Shown one piece after another: positions 1-10,726 of a DNA stretch of 22,728 nucleotides. Source of the DNA: Asterionellopsis glacialis (lineage: Eukaryota > Bacillariophyta > Plagiogrammaphyceae > Rhaphoneidales > Asterionellopsidaceae); assembly GCA_014885115.2 (NCBI GenBank), contig WKLE02001385.1, forward strand, positions 1-22,728, in the 5' to 3' direction. The position numbers and the translations under genes are program-made. A model generated the notes under the pieces. The model was not told the origin of the DNA. It saw only the letters and a list, made by a program, of their open reading frames with translations, and ran no database searches. The first letter of the stretch is position 1. Every line of letters begins with the position of its first letter.

Positions 1-1
1 A

Positions 2-1645
2 GATATTCTCGAATCTATTCAAAGACAAGATGCTATGGGAACAATCGGTTGTGTGTTGGGTACTGGTATTTTTGCAGTCCATCCATTACAAGCTCATACC
101 ATTGGATGGGCCTCTTGCATGTCGTACTTTTTTGCTGGATTTTTCACACTTTTGTCGTTCTGGGCATTTTTCATACATAAACGAAAATTGCAAATGGAAG
201 ATAAACCACGTGAAGAAGCTTCTTTGATAAGAATTACACCTCACAAAGGACTTGCTCTATTTTTTTACGTACTTGCAACATTCTGTAAAGCTCCAGCAAT
301 TACACTCCCAGCGGTCTTTGTCATCGTTCATGTCTTTGTGTACAGTTCGCCTATGTCGCTATCGAAGGATATGCAGCTCAAGCGAGGCCTTCTAGGATAT
401 CCCTCCTATTTGCTACCTCATAGAATCATTATTGACTTTTGCAAAACATTTCCCAAACTCTGGAAACTTACTCTTGTAGCTCTTCAAGACACCGCGATAT
501 TTTTTACTCCTGTACTCATAATGGTGTTTCTCCTTGAGCGCGGAAACGCAGATCAGCTGGTAAAAGTTTCGGAATTGACGGGTATGGAGAAAATTCATAA
601 GGCGGTATGGGCGCTAATGTGGTATATTTACAAGGTGTTTGTTCCTACGAACCTTGTGGCAAGCGTTGTCATTCATAGTTACAATGTGTCGGATCACTGG
701 GAAGTGGGTGCTTCACTGATATTGGTACCCTACGGGACTCTCGCAATATTGTCGAATTCGGTATCAAGTACACCAAATAGGATACTTGCTTGTTGTTGGG
801 GGACTTTTGTAGCGATTCTATTTCCTTCTCTTGGATTTATTCATCACGGGAGAAACTTCTTTGTAGCTGATCGCTACATGTACATACCACTACTTATGCT
901 CGGACCTATAGTTGGTTCATTGGCATCTGCGTGGTCAACAATAAATTCAGAAACCAACACCCTAGATACTTCCGATATTGCTCAAGCTGCGGAAGTGGCC
1001 TCCAAGAAAAAAAAGGCTAGGGGTAAGGTACGCAGTGGTCTCGTTGGGGCTAAGGACTATCAGCCTTTGGTATCTGTTATAGCTTCAGCCATACTTGCCA
1101 CCATTTTTGGGTCCCTCCTCATTTTTTCATCGGTCGTAGCTCCGCGGGCTCTTCATCATTGGCGAAACACTGAATTGTTATGGTCGCATAACGCTCGCAT
1201 ATATCCCGATAATCCGTCGGCTCACACGAATCTTGTGTCGGTGTACAGTAGTGGTGACAAGGAGGATCTTGATAAAGCATTGTTTCACTCCAAGTCTGCA
1301 GTTAATATCGTGCCGAATGTTCCACATTACTGGTTCAACCTTGTTATGACTTATTGGAAAAGAGGTGACCATGAAGAAAATGAGGCTTTTTTGAAAAAGT
1401 ACATTCAGTATCTTCCTGATAGTCATTACTACGCAGTATGGCTGCACTATTATTATGGCAAAGTATTGGTTGAGATTGGGGAATGGGGGGAAGCAGAAGT
1501 CGAACTCAAGAAGGCTGCATCATTGAAGAATCAGGATGCCCAAAACGAATTAGATGCATTGATCAAGAAGAAAGCAAATCCAAATGCAGAGATGAAAGCA
1601 AAGCAAGCATGGTTAGCTCGAAAAAAGCAAAAGGCTCCAAAATGA
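2..1645 (+). CDS. TMTC-like membrane protein with C-terminal TPR repeats (5' partial)
   Basis: The reading frame is open from base 2, and 11 codons precede the first visible ATG at 35, so the true start lies left of the window. From that ATG, 536 residues are visible. Residues 15-35 carry HPLQAHTIGWASCMSYFFAG, matching the conserved HP-x(n)-W loop of the TMTC/PMT-like GT-C family. About eight hydrophobic segments follow, and residues 275-290 have VADRYMYIPLLML, another family hallmark. After a basic linker (KKKKARGK, about 325-332) and a last membrane segment near 345-370, residues 378-510 form TPR-like helices containing WSHNARIYPDNPSAHTN and ALFHSKSAV. The tail is Lys-rich and ends KKQKAPK. 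Family members sit in the ER membrane and act in O-mannosylation or calcium/folding-related roles. The catalytic N-terminal acidic motif is not in the window, so activity cannot be judged. No intron is needed in the visible part. Confidence 0.85.
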   Translation, partial: DILESIQRQDAMGTIGCVLGTGIFAVHPLQAHTIGWASCMSYFFAGFFTLLSFWAFFIHKRKLQMEDKPREEASLIRITPHKGLALFFYVLATFCKAPAITLPAVFVIVHVFVYSSPMSLSKDMQLKRGLLGYPSYLLPHRIIIDFCKTFPKLWKLTLVALQDTAIFFTPVLIMVFLLERGNADQLVKVSELTGMEKIHKAVWALMWYIYKVFVPTNLVASVVIHSYNVSDHWEVGASLILVPYGTLAILSNSVSSTPNRILACCWGTFVAILFPSLGFIHHGRNFFVADRYMYIPLLMLGPIVGSLASAWSTINSETNTLDTSDIAQAAEVASKKKKARGKVRSGLVGAKDYQPLVSVIASAILATIFGSLLIFSSVVAPRALHHWRNTELLWSHNARIYPDNPSAHTNLVSVYSSGDKEDLDKALFHSKSAVNIVPNVPHYWFNLVMTYWKRGDHEENEAFLKKYIQYLPDSHYYAVWLHYYYGKVLVEIGEWGEAEVELKKAASLKNQDAQNELDALIKKKANPNAEMKAKQAWLARKKQKAPK

Positions 1646-2026
1646 TAGTACCGCAGCTACGATTGAGATACCACGAGCATGGTCAGCGAAACATGATTAT
1701 CTAGGCAACCTTGAAATTTCTTGCCTCTTTCAATGTTGAAACATCCGTTAGTCATATGACACAATTTGGTTGTCTTCTACGTGCAGGTTTGAATTATACA
1801 TGGTGGTCGCTATTGTGGAAAGCTTCTTTTAATCGACCACGTGAGACCTATTGAGTCTCAGGGCTGGGAATTGGATGGAGAAGTACGAGTAGGCGTGCTT
1901 GTATCTCCCCTTATTACTTCCTCTGTGCCATCTGTTATAGACACCAGAACTTCAAGACATCGCACAGAGCTTCATTGACGTGCAATTGTATTTTATAAAG
2001 CTTAATTCTATTGCTACTATTATACT
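1646..2026. other. Convergent intergenic spacer between TMTC-like and TFIIB-like genes
   Basis: Both flanking genes end here, so the segment holds two 3' ends. Two weak inverted repeats are visible: TGAGAC/GTCTCA with a 7-base loop near 1842-1860, and CTCTGTGC (1921-1928) with GCACAGAG (1962-1969). Either could be a 3'-end structure, but no function can be assigned. No additional gene is seen. Confidence 0.6.
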
Positions 2027-4636
2027 TTAAGCGTTAGCTTCCGCCTTAGCTTGCAACCAGGGTTTCCTCTGCATTTGCTGTAGTCGCTGCCTTGCTGCTT
2101 CGTCTCTAAGTTCCTTCCGTTTCCGGGCTTCCTGTCTTCCAACAAGAGCACGCACTTCTTTATGAAAAGCGCTACCAACGATTGGATCATTGACCATGGA
2201 ACACAATCTCTTCGCTGTTTTCAAAATGAGAACCTGGCCCGCTGTTCTCTCCTTCTTAAGTCGTTCTCCGGCCTTTGTTCCTAACGTACTCCGTCCACTG
2301 TTGCCTACACCACCCTTGCCGCCTGACCCTCGTTCATGAGAGTGCTGCCATCGGATGCTTAGATTACCCATGCCTTGCACACGAGGAGTGACTACACGCT
2401 TATTTCTCGCGCTGGTGGAACCATTATTCTGTCCAGTTAATTCGGCCTCTAGCTGATCACATAAAGACAAGGCATGTTCCACGAGTTTCCCCTCTAGCTC
2501 TTCTTTAGTCCCTTCCGGAATATTTTTTGCATTGGGATCCTTATTTCGTTCATTCTCCCAGTTCTGTGCAATTATTTGTGAAGTCTTACAAAGCCATGAT
2601 CGACAATCGTCCAAATCCCATGATGGTGCTGGTTTAGCTTCAATGGTGGTTGAGACAGTACCTGGAACAGCGGCAGCAGCACCGTTGGCTTTTTCTTGTT
2701 TCACTTTGGCGCCATTCTCTTTTGACACGGCTGCAAAATCCAATAATAATCCACCTTTGCCCGCCATTTTTGCCGAGTGTAATTCATTTCGTCGACTTGC
2801 ACGAGAGTTGGAAGGTTGGCCGTTGTTTTCGGGATCTTCCTCAACGACTATATTTGTGTCACTTTCTATTTGTTTTAGAATCTTTTGTCCGTCTCGACTT
2901 AATTGGTCGAAGGCTTCGCATAAACATGCCGCAATAACTATAACATAGAAATAACCATGGATGGAATATTAGACTTTATAAAGCCTCGAATTTTTCTTTA
3001 TGGTTCCTCTAAACACATGCCATTTGCTACTCACCTCCCTTGAATTGCTGGACTAATTCACGATCATCACGAAAGCCTGCAAATAATTCCTTGGATCGTT
3101 GTACGACAGCTTCGTGTAAGTTCAATGCATCACCTACATGTGCCATCTGGATGAAGGCATCACGTTTTTGCTTATCCTTGTACCCTACTCTTGTTTTTCG
3201 TTCTCCTTTGCCAAATTGGGAAATATTCATTTCCGTGTAGGCATGAGCATTTTTAAGTATGGTTTCTAAACCACGTTTTTGTGTTCCAAACCCTTCCTTA
3301 CCAGCTCCTGTCGTAATAGCCACTCCACCCAGTGATGTGGACATGTTGTATGCATCACTCATTAAGGTGTTGGCAGCATCTCCATGGTGATTACGATCTA
3401 CTTCACCTTCAAATTTACGATATTGTGACCCCTCATGCATTAGGGATTCTGTAGCTACTGTACCACAATTGCTACAAATAACATCACCATTCTTACGATC
3501 CAATACAAATGAAGATTGGTCATTGTTACCACAAACTTTACACTTTTTGAATTTTTCAAGATCGTGCACGGCAACTCGTGCAGCTACGGGCAGATTTTCT
3601 TCATTTTCCATGGACCCCTTATTCATACCCTTCCCCAAAACAACTGTGTCATAGACACGTTTACGGATTGCCTTAAATTCATTCAAAGCCACTTCAGGAC
3701 AAAGCATTTGTTGAATTCGTAATGGTGTTGTGATTAATACATCATGTTCAGCACGTGTCGTAACAGCACGTCTCGTGGCAAGTGCCAAATGTTTCAATGC
3801 CAAATACGTAATGTTAGAGGCTGTAGGCAGGACTGTACTGGCTACCAATGGTGTTGGTGCAGATGGATTATCCAGTAGTGCTACACCCTTTTCATTGACT
3901 AAACCACCCTGTACACCACTCATCCCATTAATAAGGCCTGATACAGACAATTCAGCTAATATACCACCTATAGATTGAGAAAGTTCATCAGATGCACCAA
4001 ACCAAATTTTATAAATATCATCACCTGCAACCATGGAGTCTTTCGAATTGGATAATGGATCTGGTTCTTGTTCTGTTTTAATACGTTTACTAGGTGGACC
4101 ATCCGAAGGATCATTATTTTCTCCTCGATCCGCACTAGGTTTAGGTAATACTGCTGTAATGGCTGTCATTAAATTCCTCAACAGACATTCAGCAATTGCA
4201 GATTCTTGAGCTATTTCTTGTGGAGATTTTGTGGAGCCTATTTTTATTTTTTTAATTAATTTGTTCATTTGTTTATTTATTTGGGGGGGAAAAGATGAAA
4301 GGAAATATAGATATAATGGTCTATTAAGTATCCCTACGATTCAAGAAAGAACATGATTTGGTGCATCAATACAATACAGTACTGCCAGAACCCATGGTCC
4401 TTACAAGTACTTAATTTCTCACCTTTAGGAAAGAGACCTTTAGTTGATCGTATCCATTGATCTACTTGAATACCATCCATATCCCAAATAGCTATCATAC
4501 TAAGAGCATGCGATGCACTATTAGAAGAACCTACGGCTGTCGCCATTGTATAAGCATTTTCTCCTTCTCCTATCAACCCGCCTGTCGAAGGGGATGGAAC
4601 CTGTTGTGCCATTCCCGATGGATGTGTGGTTGACAT
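2027..4636 (-). CDS. TFIIB-like transcription initiation factor, three exons, 775 aa
   Basis: I join three exons: 4636-4423, 4237-3035 and 2937-2027. Intron 1 (4422-4238, 185 bp) and intron 2 (3034-2938, 97 bp) both start GTGAG and end AG. The summed length is 2328 nt, exactly 776 codons with stop. Intron 2 splits a Val codon and restores QFKGVIAACLCEAFDQL, which is the cyclin-fold helix expected in TFIIB. Residues 304/307 and 326/329 form a CX2C-X18-CX2C zinc ribbon (CKVC, CSNC). Residues 350-386 resemble the B-reader/linker (GSQYRKFEGEVDRNHHGD, AYNMSTSLGG). Residues about 440-490 match the first cyclin repeat. Unusual points are about 300 residues before the zinc ribbon and a charged, Gly-rich C-terminus (about 500-775) in which I cannot recognise a second cyclin repeat. 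TFIIB recruits RNA polymerase II to TBP-bound promoters; whether this is the general factor or a divergent TFIIB/Brf paralogue is uncertain. The start is the first ATG of exon 1. The frame stays open some way upstream but contains no other ATG. Confidence 0.85.
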
Positions 4637-5059
4637 GAGATCTATGTGTCTCCAGCTTTTTTTTTTGGGTCGCCAGTGTTGGCTTACAAACAGTTATGGA
4701 AAATTGAGTCGTTACTTGATGGCTTCTTCTCTTGGAGGTTGACCTTTTGATAACCCGACAGTGTAAGAATGTCTCGAGAGATATTCTCCTTGTTTCGTCT
4801 TGTGTCAGGTGCGTGATTCACCAATGTGTTGTCATGGAAGGTCCTAGGAAGCTAGGTCTCTCTCTCGTTGGACCTCTAAAGAGGGCGGGCTCTACCGGGT
4901 AGAGCTGCTTGACTTGCGGCTGACACAAATGGGTGGGAGAAGTTAGGGGAAGTTCGGAAGAGTTTCGAAAGATATGAACTGGTTTACAAATTTTACAATT
5001 TTCTAGTCATATTATAATTTGATGACACCAACAAGATTGTCTGGCCTCCGCCAGCACAT
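4637..5059. promoter_or_regulatory. Divergent 5' region between the TFIIB-like gene and tRNA-Pro
   Basis: This spacer must hold the promoter of the minus-strand TFIIB-like gene. It contains a run of ten T at 4657-4666 (A-run in the transcript leader). It also has a compact perfect hairpin, GCTCTAC-CGG-GTAGAGC, at 4889-4905. No TATA box can be assigned with confidence. CpG content is ordinary here, in contrast to the block beyond 5340. Confidence 0.4.
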
Positions 5060-5131
5060 GTCGGCTTGGTCTAGGGGTATGATTCTTCTTTAGGGTGGAA
5101 GAGGTCCCGGGTTCGATTCCCGGAGCCGACC
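5060..5131 (+). tRNA. tRNA-Pro (anticodon AGG)
   Basis: The 72-nt sequence folds as a full cloverleaf. The acceptor stem GTCGGCT pairs with AGCCGAC, followed by discriminator C. The D arm contains TGGTCTAGGGG, which is also a good internal A box. The anticodon stem CTTCT/GGAAG (one G-T pair) encloses loop TTAGGGT with anticodon AGG at positions 34-36. The T arm CCGGG-TTCGATT-CCCGG contains the B box GGTTCGATTCC. There is no intron and CCA is not encoded. The gene decodes CCU (and CCC if A34 becomes inosine). Confidence 0.95.
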
Positions 5132-5136
5132 GTTTA

Positions 5137-5142
5137 TTTTTT
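5137..5142 (+). terminator. RNA polymerase III T-run terminator of tRNA-Pro
   Basis: Six consecutive T begin six bases after the tRNA 3' end, the usual Pol III stop signal. It fits the intact A and B boxes inside the tRNA. Confidence 0.8.
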
Positions 5143-8089
5143 ATGGATTTGGGACACTTCAAATTTTCATCTTTGCCAATCCTGCCTAACCGCGAACTCT
5201 CTAGAGGCTTCTGGTCTTCACGACACAAAAAGACTATTGCACTTAGAGGACCAAGTCTCTAATAGGAATCCTATTGCACCTGCACCGTATCATATGGACT
5301 TGAGTAGTGCAGAAGACAGAAAAAAAATAATTGGAGACGTGCAGGAATAGAAGCAATAGTAAATATGTTCCTGGCATTCACAGTCAGAATACAGTAATAC
5401 AAACAACTGCATGGTAGTACTTTTTTAAAAACCTACACTCTGCTTTTGTTGACTTCTTCTTGGACTTTGCTATTTTTTATATATCTTTTCTTTTAGGTTG
5501 TGTGTTCTCTTACCAATGATCTCTTGCTTTGTTCACCATTACAAAACAATTGTTAGTACTAGTACTAGTAGTAGGGATTCCTAGTATTATACAAAAGAAT
5601 CTTGTTGCAGTAGTGTTCTTTATCCTCTAATAGTCACTCTTTTTATATTCTTCATTCATAAATATTTCTTTCCTGCCTTCAAAATCCTATATATACCACC
5701 TAGCACACAAATGAATGCTTCTTCCTTTCTCATTCCTTGAGAAGAATATATGCTCCCCAATGTTACTATTTTTATCATAAACAAGAATTCTTCCACCAGC
5801 ACTTGTACTAGTATGAACTACAAATATAGCACACATACTATGTCTCTGGTCTCTCTTCATTTTAACTTCTGGTACCACCTCCTAGAGTAATCTAATTTCT
5901 TTTTCATCTACTAGTAGTGGTTGCATCAAAAAACACAGTAAAGTATTATTTATTGAGAAATTGATAAGAATTCTCAATGTGCACTATGCAATTTTGGAAT
6001 TTCTTTAAATCCCAAGATAAAGCACCTATATTTATTGAACATTATTATTTTAATGTTTTGTTCCAAATTGCTGTTCCTTTTTTTTGGTGGTACTGAACTC
6101 TGTAGTAAACAAGTCCAATATCATGAGTTGCAAAAAATAAAAAGCAAAAAAAAGAGGGTAACTGTCACACGACAATAAGTGAGGATGGTCTTGCAATAAA
6201 GTTAATATATATCCATCATATCATGAGGAGTACAAATTAATGATCAACAAATTCACAGCTCTCTCCATAAAAGAATAATCCCTTGTTTTGTGATAGTGGT
6301 TGTGCACTTTCATGTTCATTAAATATTAAATTTAATTCATTCACCCTTCTTTTCTTCATAAGTCTCACACTATGAAAATCCCACAGAAGAAATTGTTAGT
6401 AAGAGATAAGCATTATCCAGGAGTGAGGATGGTAAGAATCATGAAGTACTGTGGGCATAGCAAAGTAGCACCATGGTTTGATCATCAATTAGGTGAATGG
6501 GATGTGTATCATAAACTAGGTCTTCTATGCCATCATGCAACATCTTCTTCCTCAATTCTCTTGCTCCTGATAAAGTATATCTTGCTGGCTTTTTCTTATT
6601 TGTATTTTTCTTCATTTTCTTGTATTCTTCCTCCTCCTCTCCAACTCTCTCTTCTTTTTTCTTCACAAGCTGTACTTATCTTTTCTAGGAAACTAAGTTA
6701 ATCAAATACTTAACTTGTTTTGCATTCTATAGTAAGAAGTTATCTGTGTAAGCTTGTTGTACTCATCTTGGCTAATAGTAGCTGCATACTCCTATGCACT
6801 TGATTCCTCCATATGCTTGACATTTTCCTTAGAATTCACTACTATTTTGTAACTTGTATGTTGGCACCAATGAAATTGGAAGTTTGCAGCTTAGATAGTT
6901 TCTTGTAGTATTTTCCACCATCTTTACTTACATCATACATGCCAGACCCCATATCAATTTCATCTTGAGCAAGGGCTAAAATTGTTCTCATCATTTAATC
7001 CTTACTAGTAACTTCAATATCATGGCTCTTGCTGTCAGTCAATAAAATGAAAGTAGAAGAAGCCCTTCAGACTGCTGGTGTAGTCAGTGCAATATTAAAT
7101 AAACAATGAAGGACTTCAATATTCAATAGAGGGGATCTTCCTGATAATTTTTGTACTAGTTTTTATTAGTAATACATGGTGGAGCTCCTCCCCTCTTTAA
7201 TAAGTTTTTTCCTCCTCTGCAAGGAAAATCTATAGAGACATTCCAAACCACCAGCACTTCTATCCACATTGTGGATACAGGAATTTGTGGGGGGTTGTGA
7301 TCTATGTTCTTTCTTTTTCTGCAAAATAGCTGACAAACTTGAACCATTTGTTGCTTCTTGCTTCTTGTATATCCAGCATATCTATCATCCAGGTTGAGCA
7401 TACTTTTAAAAATTGTTGTTATGGATACTTTTAAAGGTTTGTGAAATGATTTAATATTTCCTGCTTGTGCTAGCCTAGCAGCTGGGTAATAATAAAGGAA
7501 CTTTATTTGTGGCCTTTGTTTATTATGGTTGTTGCTAGTTCTCCAACACCAATACAACCATTCCTTCATAGTGATCTGGAGAGCTTTCCATTTTTTACAA
7601 GGTAAGAATTATTAGAATGTTGTGATAACTTTTGCAAGTCAGCATTTGACATGTATTTGTCATTCCATAGTCATGTATCATCTTGTACCCATCTATTTAT
7701 GGTTACTTATATTTCAAGAAAAGATAGTAACCATCATATCAGGTAGTGTAGAATAGGAGTGTTGACCTTATAATATAATTCCCCTAGGAAGAGTATCATC
7801 AATCACTATGTAATTATGATCACAGCTTTGGTCTACATGGTTCTCTGTAAGATCTTCAAAATTATATTATTGGTACCTACTGTTCTAGAAACATTCCCAG
7901 AAAGAATATCTAGAACATATCAGCTATTACTGTACTACAATCATCACTAATATTATCCCCACTGGTGTTGTTCTTGGTTGTAATATTTTCTGTTACTTCT
8001 AGGTAAAAATAACATACTTCATGACAGGACCATGCCAAGGCAGTGTCTACACATAGTTACTACTGATGTTTCTAGTATGAAATTTCTTT

Positions 8090-8105
8090 TTGTTGTTGTT
8101 GTTGT
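8090..8105. repeat. Short (TTG)n run
   Basis: About five TTG units occur here, the same trinucleotide family as the longer AAC tract but in the opposite orientation. It is a simple repeat with no evident role. Confidence 0.7.
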
Positions 8106-8838
8106 GATCCAGCAGCACTAGTTTATACTAGCAGTAGTACTATAGCTATATGTTATGTTCTTGTTGAGAGCTTGTACATTCCTGGAAGTATCATTACCAT
8201 TTGGAGGCAGTGGTGTATAAAAACAGATATCATAGTAGGTGTATTCTTTCTACTTAAATCTGTCCATTGCAACAACTGCTACATCACAAGAGCTAATTAC
8301 TGTATCGAGGAAAGAAATCAATGCAAGTGCTTTGGATATTTAGCTATATTTTATCACACAGTCTTTGTATCACTCTTATTGACTGTCCAAGTAAATGAAG
8401 ATTTTGAATTTGGATTATGAGAATTATCTCCTCTAGATGTATATATAATGAGAGTATTTATTCTTGCAAGTTGTACAGCATACATAATATGAAGTGTTTG
8501 GAGCACCAGCACAATTCAACAATATCATATACTTTGTATACGTAATTTCCTTTGTTGTGAATATCTCTGGACAACTCTGAATCCTTCTCTCTTCCTTTTA
8601 TAGTAGCTCATTAGTAAACACTAATTTTTGGAAAGTTGTTTACCTAATATTGTTGGTATAGACTAAATGTAGACTTCTTGATTTTAGCATTATTGATGAA
8701 CAATAATTCTATAATTTGATGAATATTACAAGGGATAAGGTCAACAACCTAATTCTTTTCATTTTTAGTAGTATGATTGTGGAAAGTGTCTGTGCTAAAT
8801 TTGCCATAAGAACAGTGAATTTAAATATTAACAATTAT

Positions 8839-9066
8839 TTAGTTACACAACAATAACCACAATCTTCTTCCAAACCTCCTTACATTACCTCCATGAAAGG
8901 CAGCAAGGCACTTAGATTTGTTTTAGTTAAAGGATTGGTACTTATTGCCATTAATTCTTGATTCTTCATCAGGTAGTATTGGATCATTTTTAATTGGTTT
9001 GAATTGAAGTACTACTAGAGTTCTAAAATTAACAATAATCCTTGAGTCTGTTGGCTGCAGTGTAAT
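8839..9066 (-). pseudogene. Coding-like scrap inside the CpG-poor block
   Basis: On the minus strand, one frame runs about 76 codons with a single internal TAA (8923-8925). It includes the stretches FKPIKNDPILPDEESRINGN and LAAFHGGNVRRFGRRL. The composition is protein-like, but no family is recognised. In AT-rich DNA such a run can occur by chance, so this is only a candidate relic. Confidence 0.15.
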
Positions 9067-9912
9067 TCAGTTTTTTGTTGTAATAATGGAATGATTATAT
9101 TATATATTAGATATACCATTTAAATTGAGCTACTGAATTACCTTTCTTGACAGACTTCCTCTCTCCTTTTTGAGTGGGTATTTAAGGTGTATTTGTTTTG
9201 ATAATCTGCAAAGTAGGTGATTTGATTCCCATAGCATATTTGGGAAAGTTTCTCTCTTTTCTTGTTGTTGGCTATAGTTGAGGTACAGTCCCACACAAAC
9301 CAATGAAAGTATCTTTTTTGGGTTTTTGTTCAAGCTTAGGATTGTTGCAATTGCTGTAATTCTTATTTTGCTACATACTACCACCAGAGTGGATATTTTC
9401 TGAATAGCCAGCAGAAAAATTGTACCGCATTACTGAAACAATTCTCTCTTCCACTGGAATGATGTCAACTTTTTATTATCAAGTAAGAATTATTATGTAT
9501 TTCAACTTGGAATTTTTGGTATAACTAAGAAACTTCAAGCCAAAAAAAGAGTCTATTTCTTAATTTTATGTGCAAATTCTATAGTCATAATTGATTAGAA
9601 AGGACATTCTATCACACACAGTGGTGCTCCGGCATTGGTGGTTCTAATTTCCTATATTTATTAGTAGTATCAAGTTAAAGACAATCTTTTTGGTGTATGA
9701 TTTCAAAGATAAAAACTAATACTGTATTACCTGGGTTGAGTTTTCTGAATATTTCAATTAGAACAAAAGAATTGTTACATGACCTAATGAAGTGTTTTGG
9801 AACTTGCAAAAATACAACCCAAAACAGAGGAAATAATATATGCCACTTCTACCTTCTGGTGCAGACATCTATTTTCTATGCTGCTTGAGTTAATTTTGTC
9901 ACACCACAAAAG

Positions 9913-9987
9913 AACAACAACAACAACAACAACAATAACAACAACAACAAGAACAACAACAACAAGAACAACAAGAACAAGAACAAG

Positions 9988-10022
<35 letters not shown>

Positions 10023-10031
10023 GAACAACAA
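9913..10031. repeat. Interrupted (AAC)n trinucleotide microsatellite
   Basis: About 40 AAC units run along the plus strand, interrupted mostly by AAG and once by a T. The reading frames would give poly-Asn/Lys, poly-Gln/Glu or poly-Thr/Arg (plus) or poly-Val (minus). No convincing gene uses it, so it is best treated as a simple repeat. It lies where the strand composition of the CpG-poor block changes from T-rich to A-rich. Confidence 0.9.
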
Positions 10032-10726
10032 CACACAAAACAAAAGACTTTTTGGTGGACAATGTAAACTATTATGAGTTAATTAGTTTAACCTAGATAT
10101 AATTTGGAGGTTTAAAGTAAGAAGTACCACATAAATTTAGTCAGAGGAAAAAGATCAGAATTTCCAGTGAAGGATGAAGCTGAGTATTTCTCAGGGTAGG
10201 ATGATGAAAGTAGTCATCTCTATTGCTCAAATCAGAGAAAAACTAAACTTAGACAACATAACAGATAAATATGTAGCATTAAATGCTTACACTGCATCTA
10301 CTACTGTTGCAGCTCAAAGATCATGATGCTTGACCTACTAGCACAGTCTTCTCCTGATTGCAAACCATTACTGGGTGCTCAAATAGCATCAGCAACACCA
10401 CCTGTGCAATTTACAAAAAACCAAGCAATGCTGTCACAGAAGTAGGAACAACAGTCAATTAATTCAAGCATAAGATGTAAAGTAAGTTGTTCTCTTTAAT
10501 GTGAAGGTGGTAGAGTATGTATTCCCCTGTACCAGTACAACAGTATTAACAAATTGTACAAAAAGTATGGCAAATATAAGTGTTGTTGATGTGATGCAAT
10601 GTCATGGTCATATTGTAGACTGTATCTTTCTGCACATGAAGAGGAGAAGGAGAAATACTCTTTCCTGTCAAAAGCCTGTGTTGATAATTGAAAATTATGG
10701 TGAGACTCCTACAACACCAGTTGTGA

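Noticed and set aside
2532..2948. Plus-strand frame of 138 codons across the TFIIB-like gene
   Set aside because: It is antisense to exon 3 and intron 2 of a well-supported gene and has no features of its own.
5007..5228. Minus-strand frame of 73 codons over the tRNA
   Set aside because: Most of it is the complement of tRNA-Pro, a frequent false protein call.
6372..6701. Frames on both strands at 6372-6701 (plus) and 6439-6666 (minus)
   Set aside because: Both end in low-complexity hydrophobic or Glu/Lys runs caused by a polypyrimidine tract; no motif is seen.
7156..7569. Longest open frame in the CpG-poor block (137 codons, minus)
   Set aside because: It has no recognisable domain, start context or consistent neighbours, and the composition is Trp/Cys/Asn-rich as in random AT-rich DNA. 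Frames of similar quality exist on the other strand nearby.
9784..10062. Minus-strand frame encoding a poly-Val run
   Set aside because: It is only the AAC microsatellite read in one frame; there is no flanking protein-like sequence.
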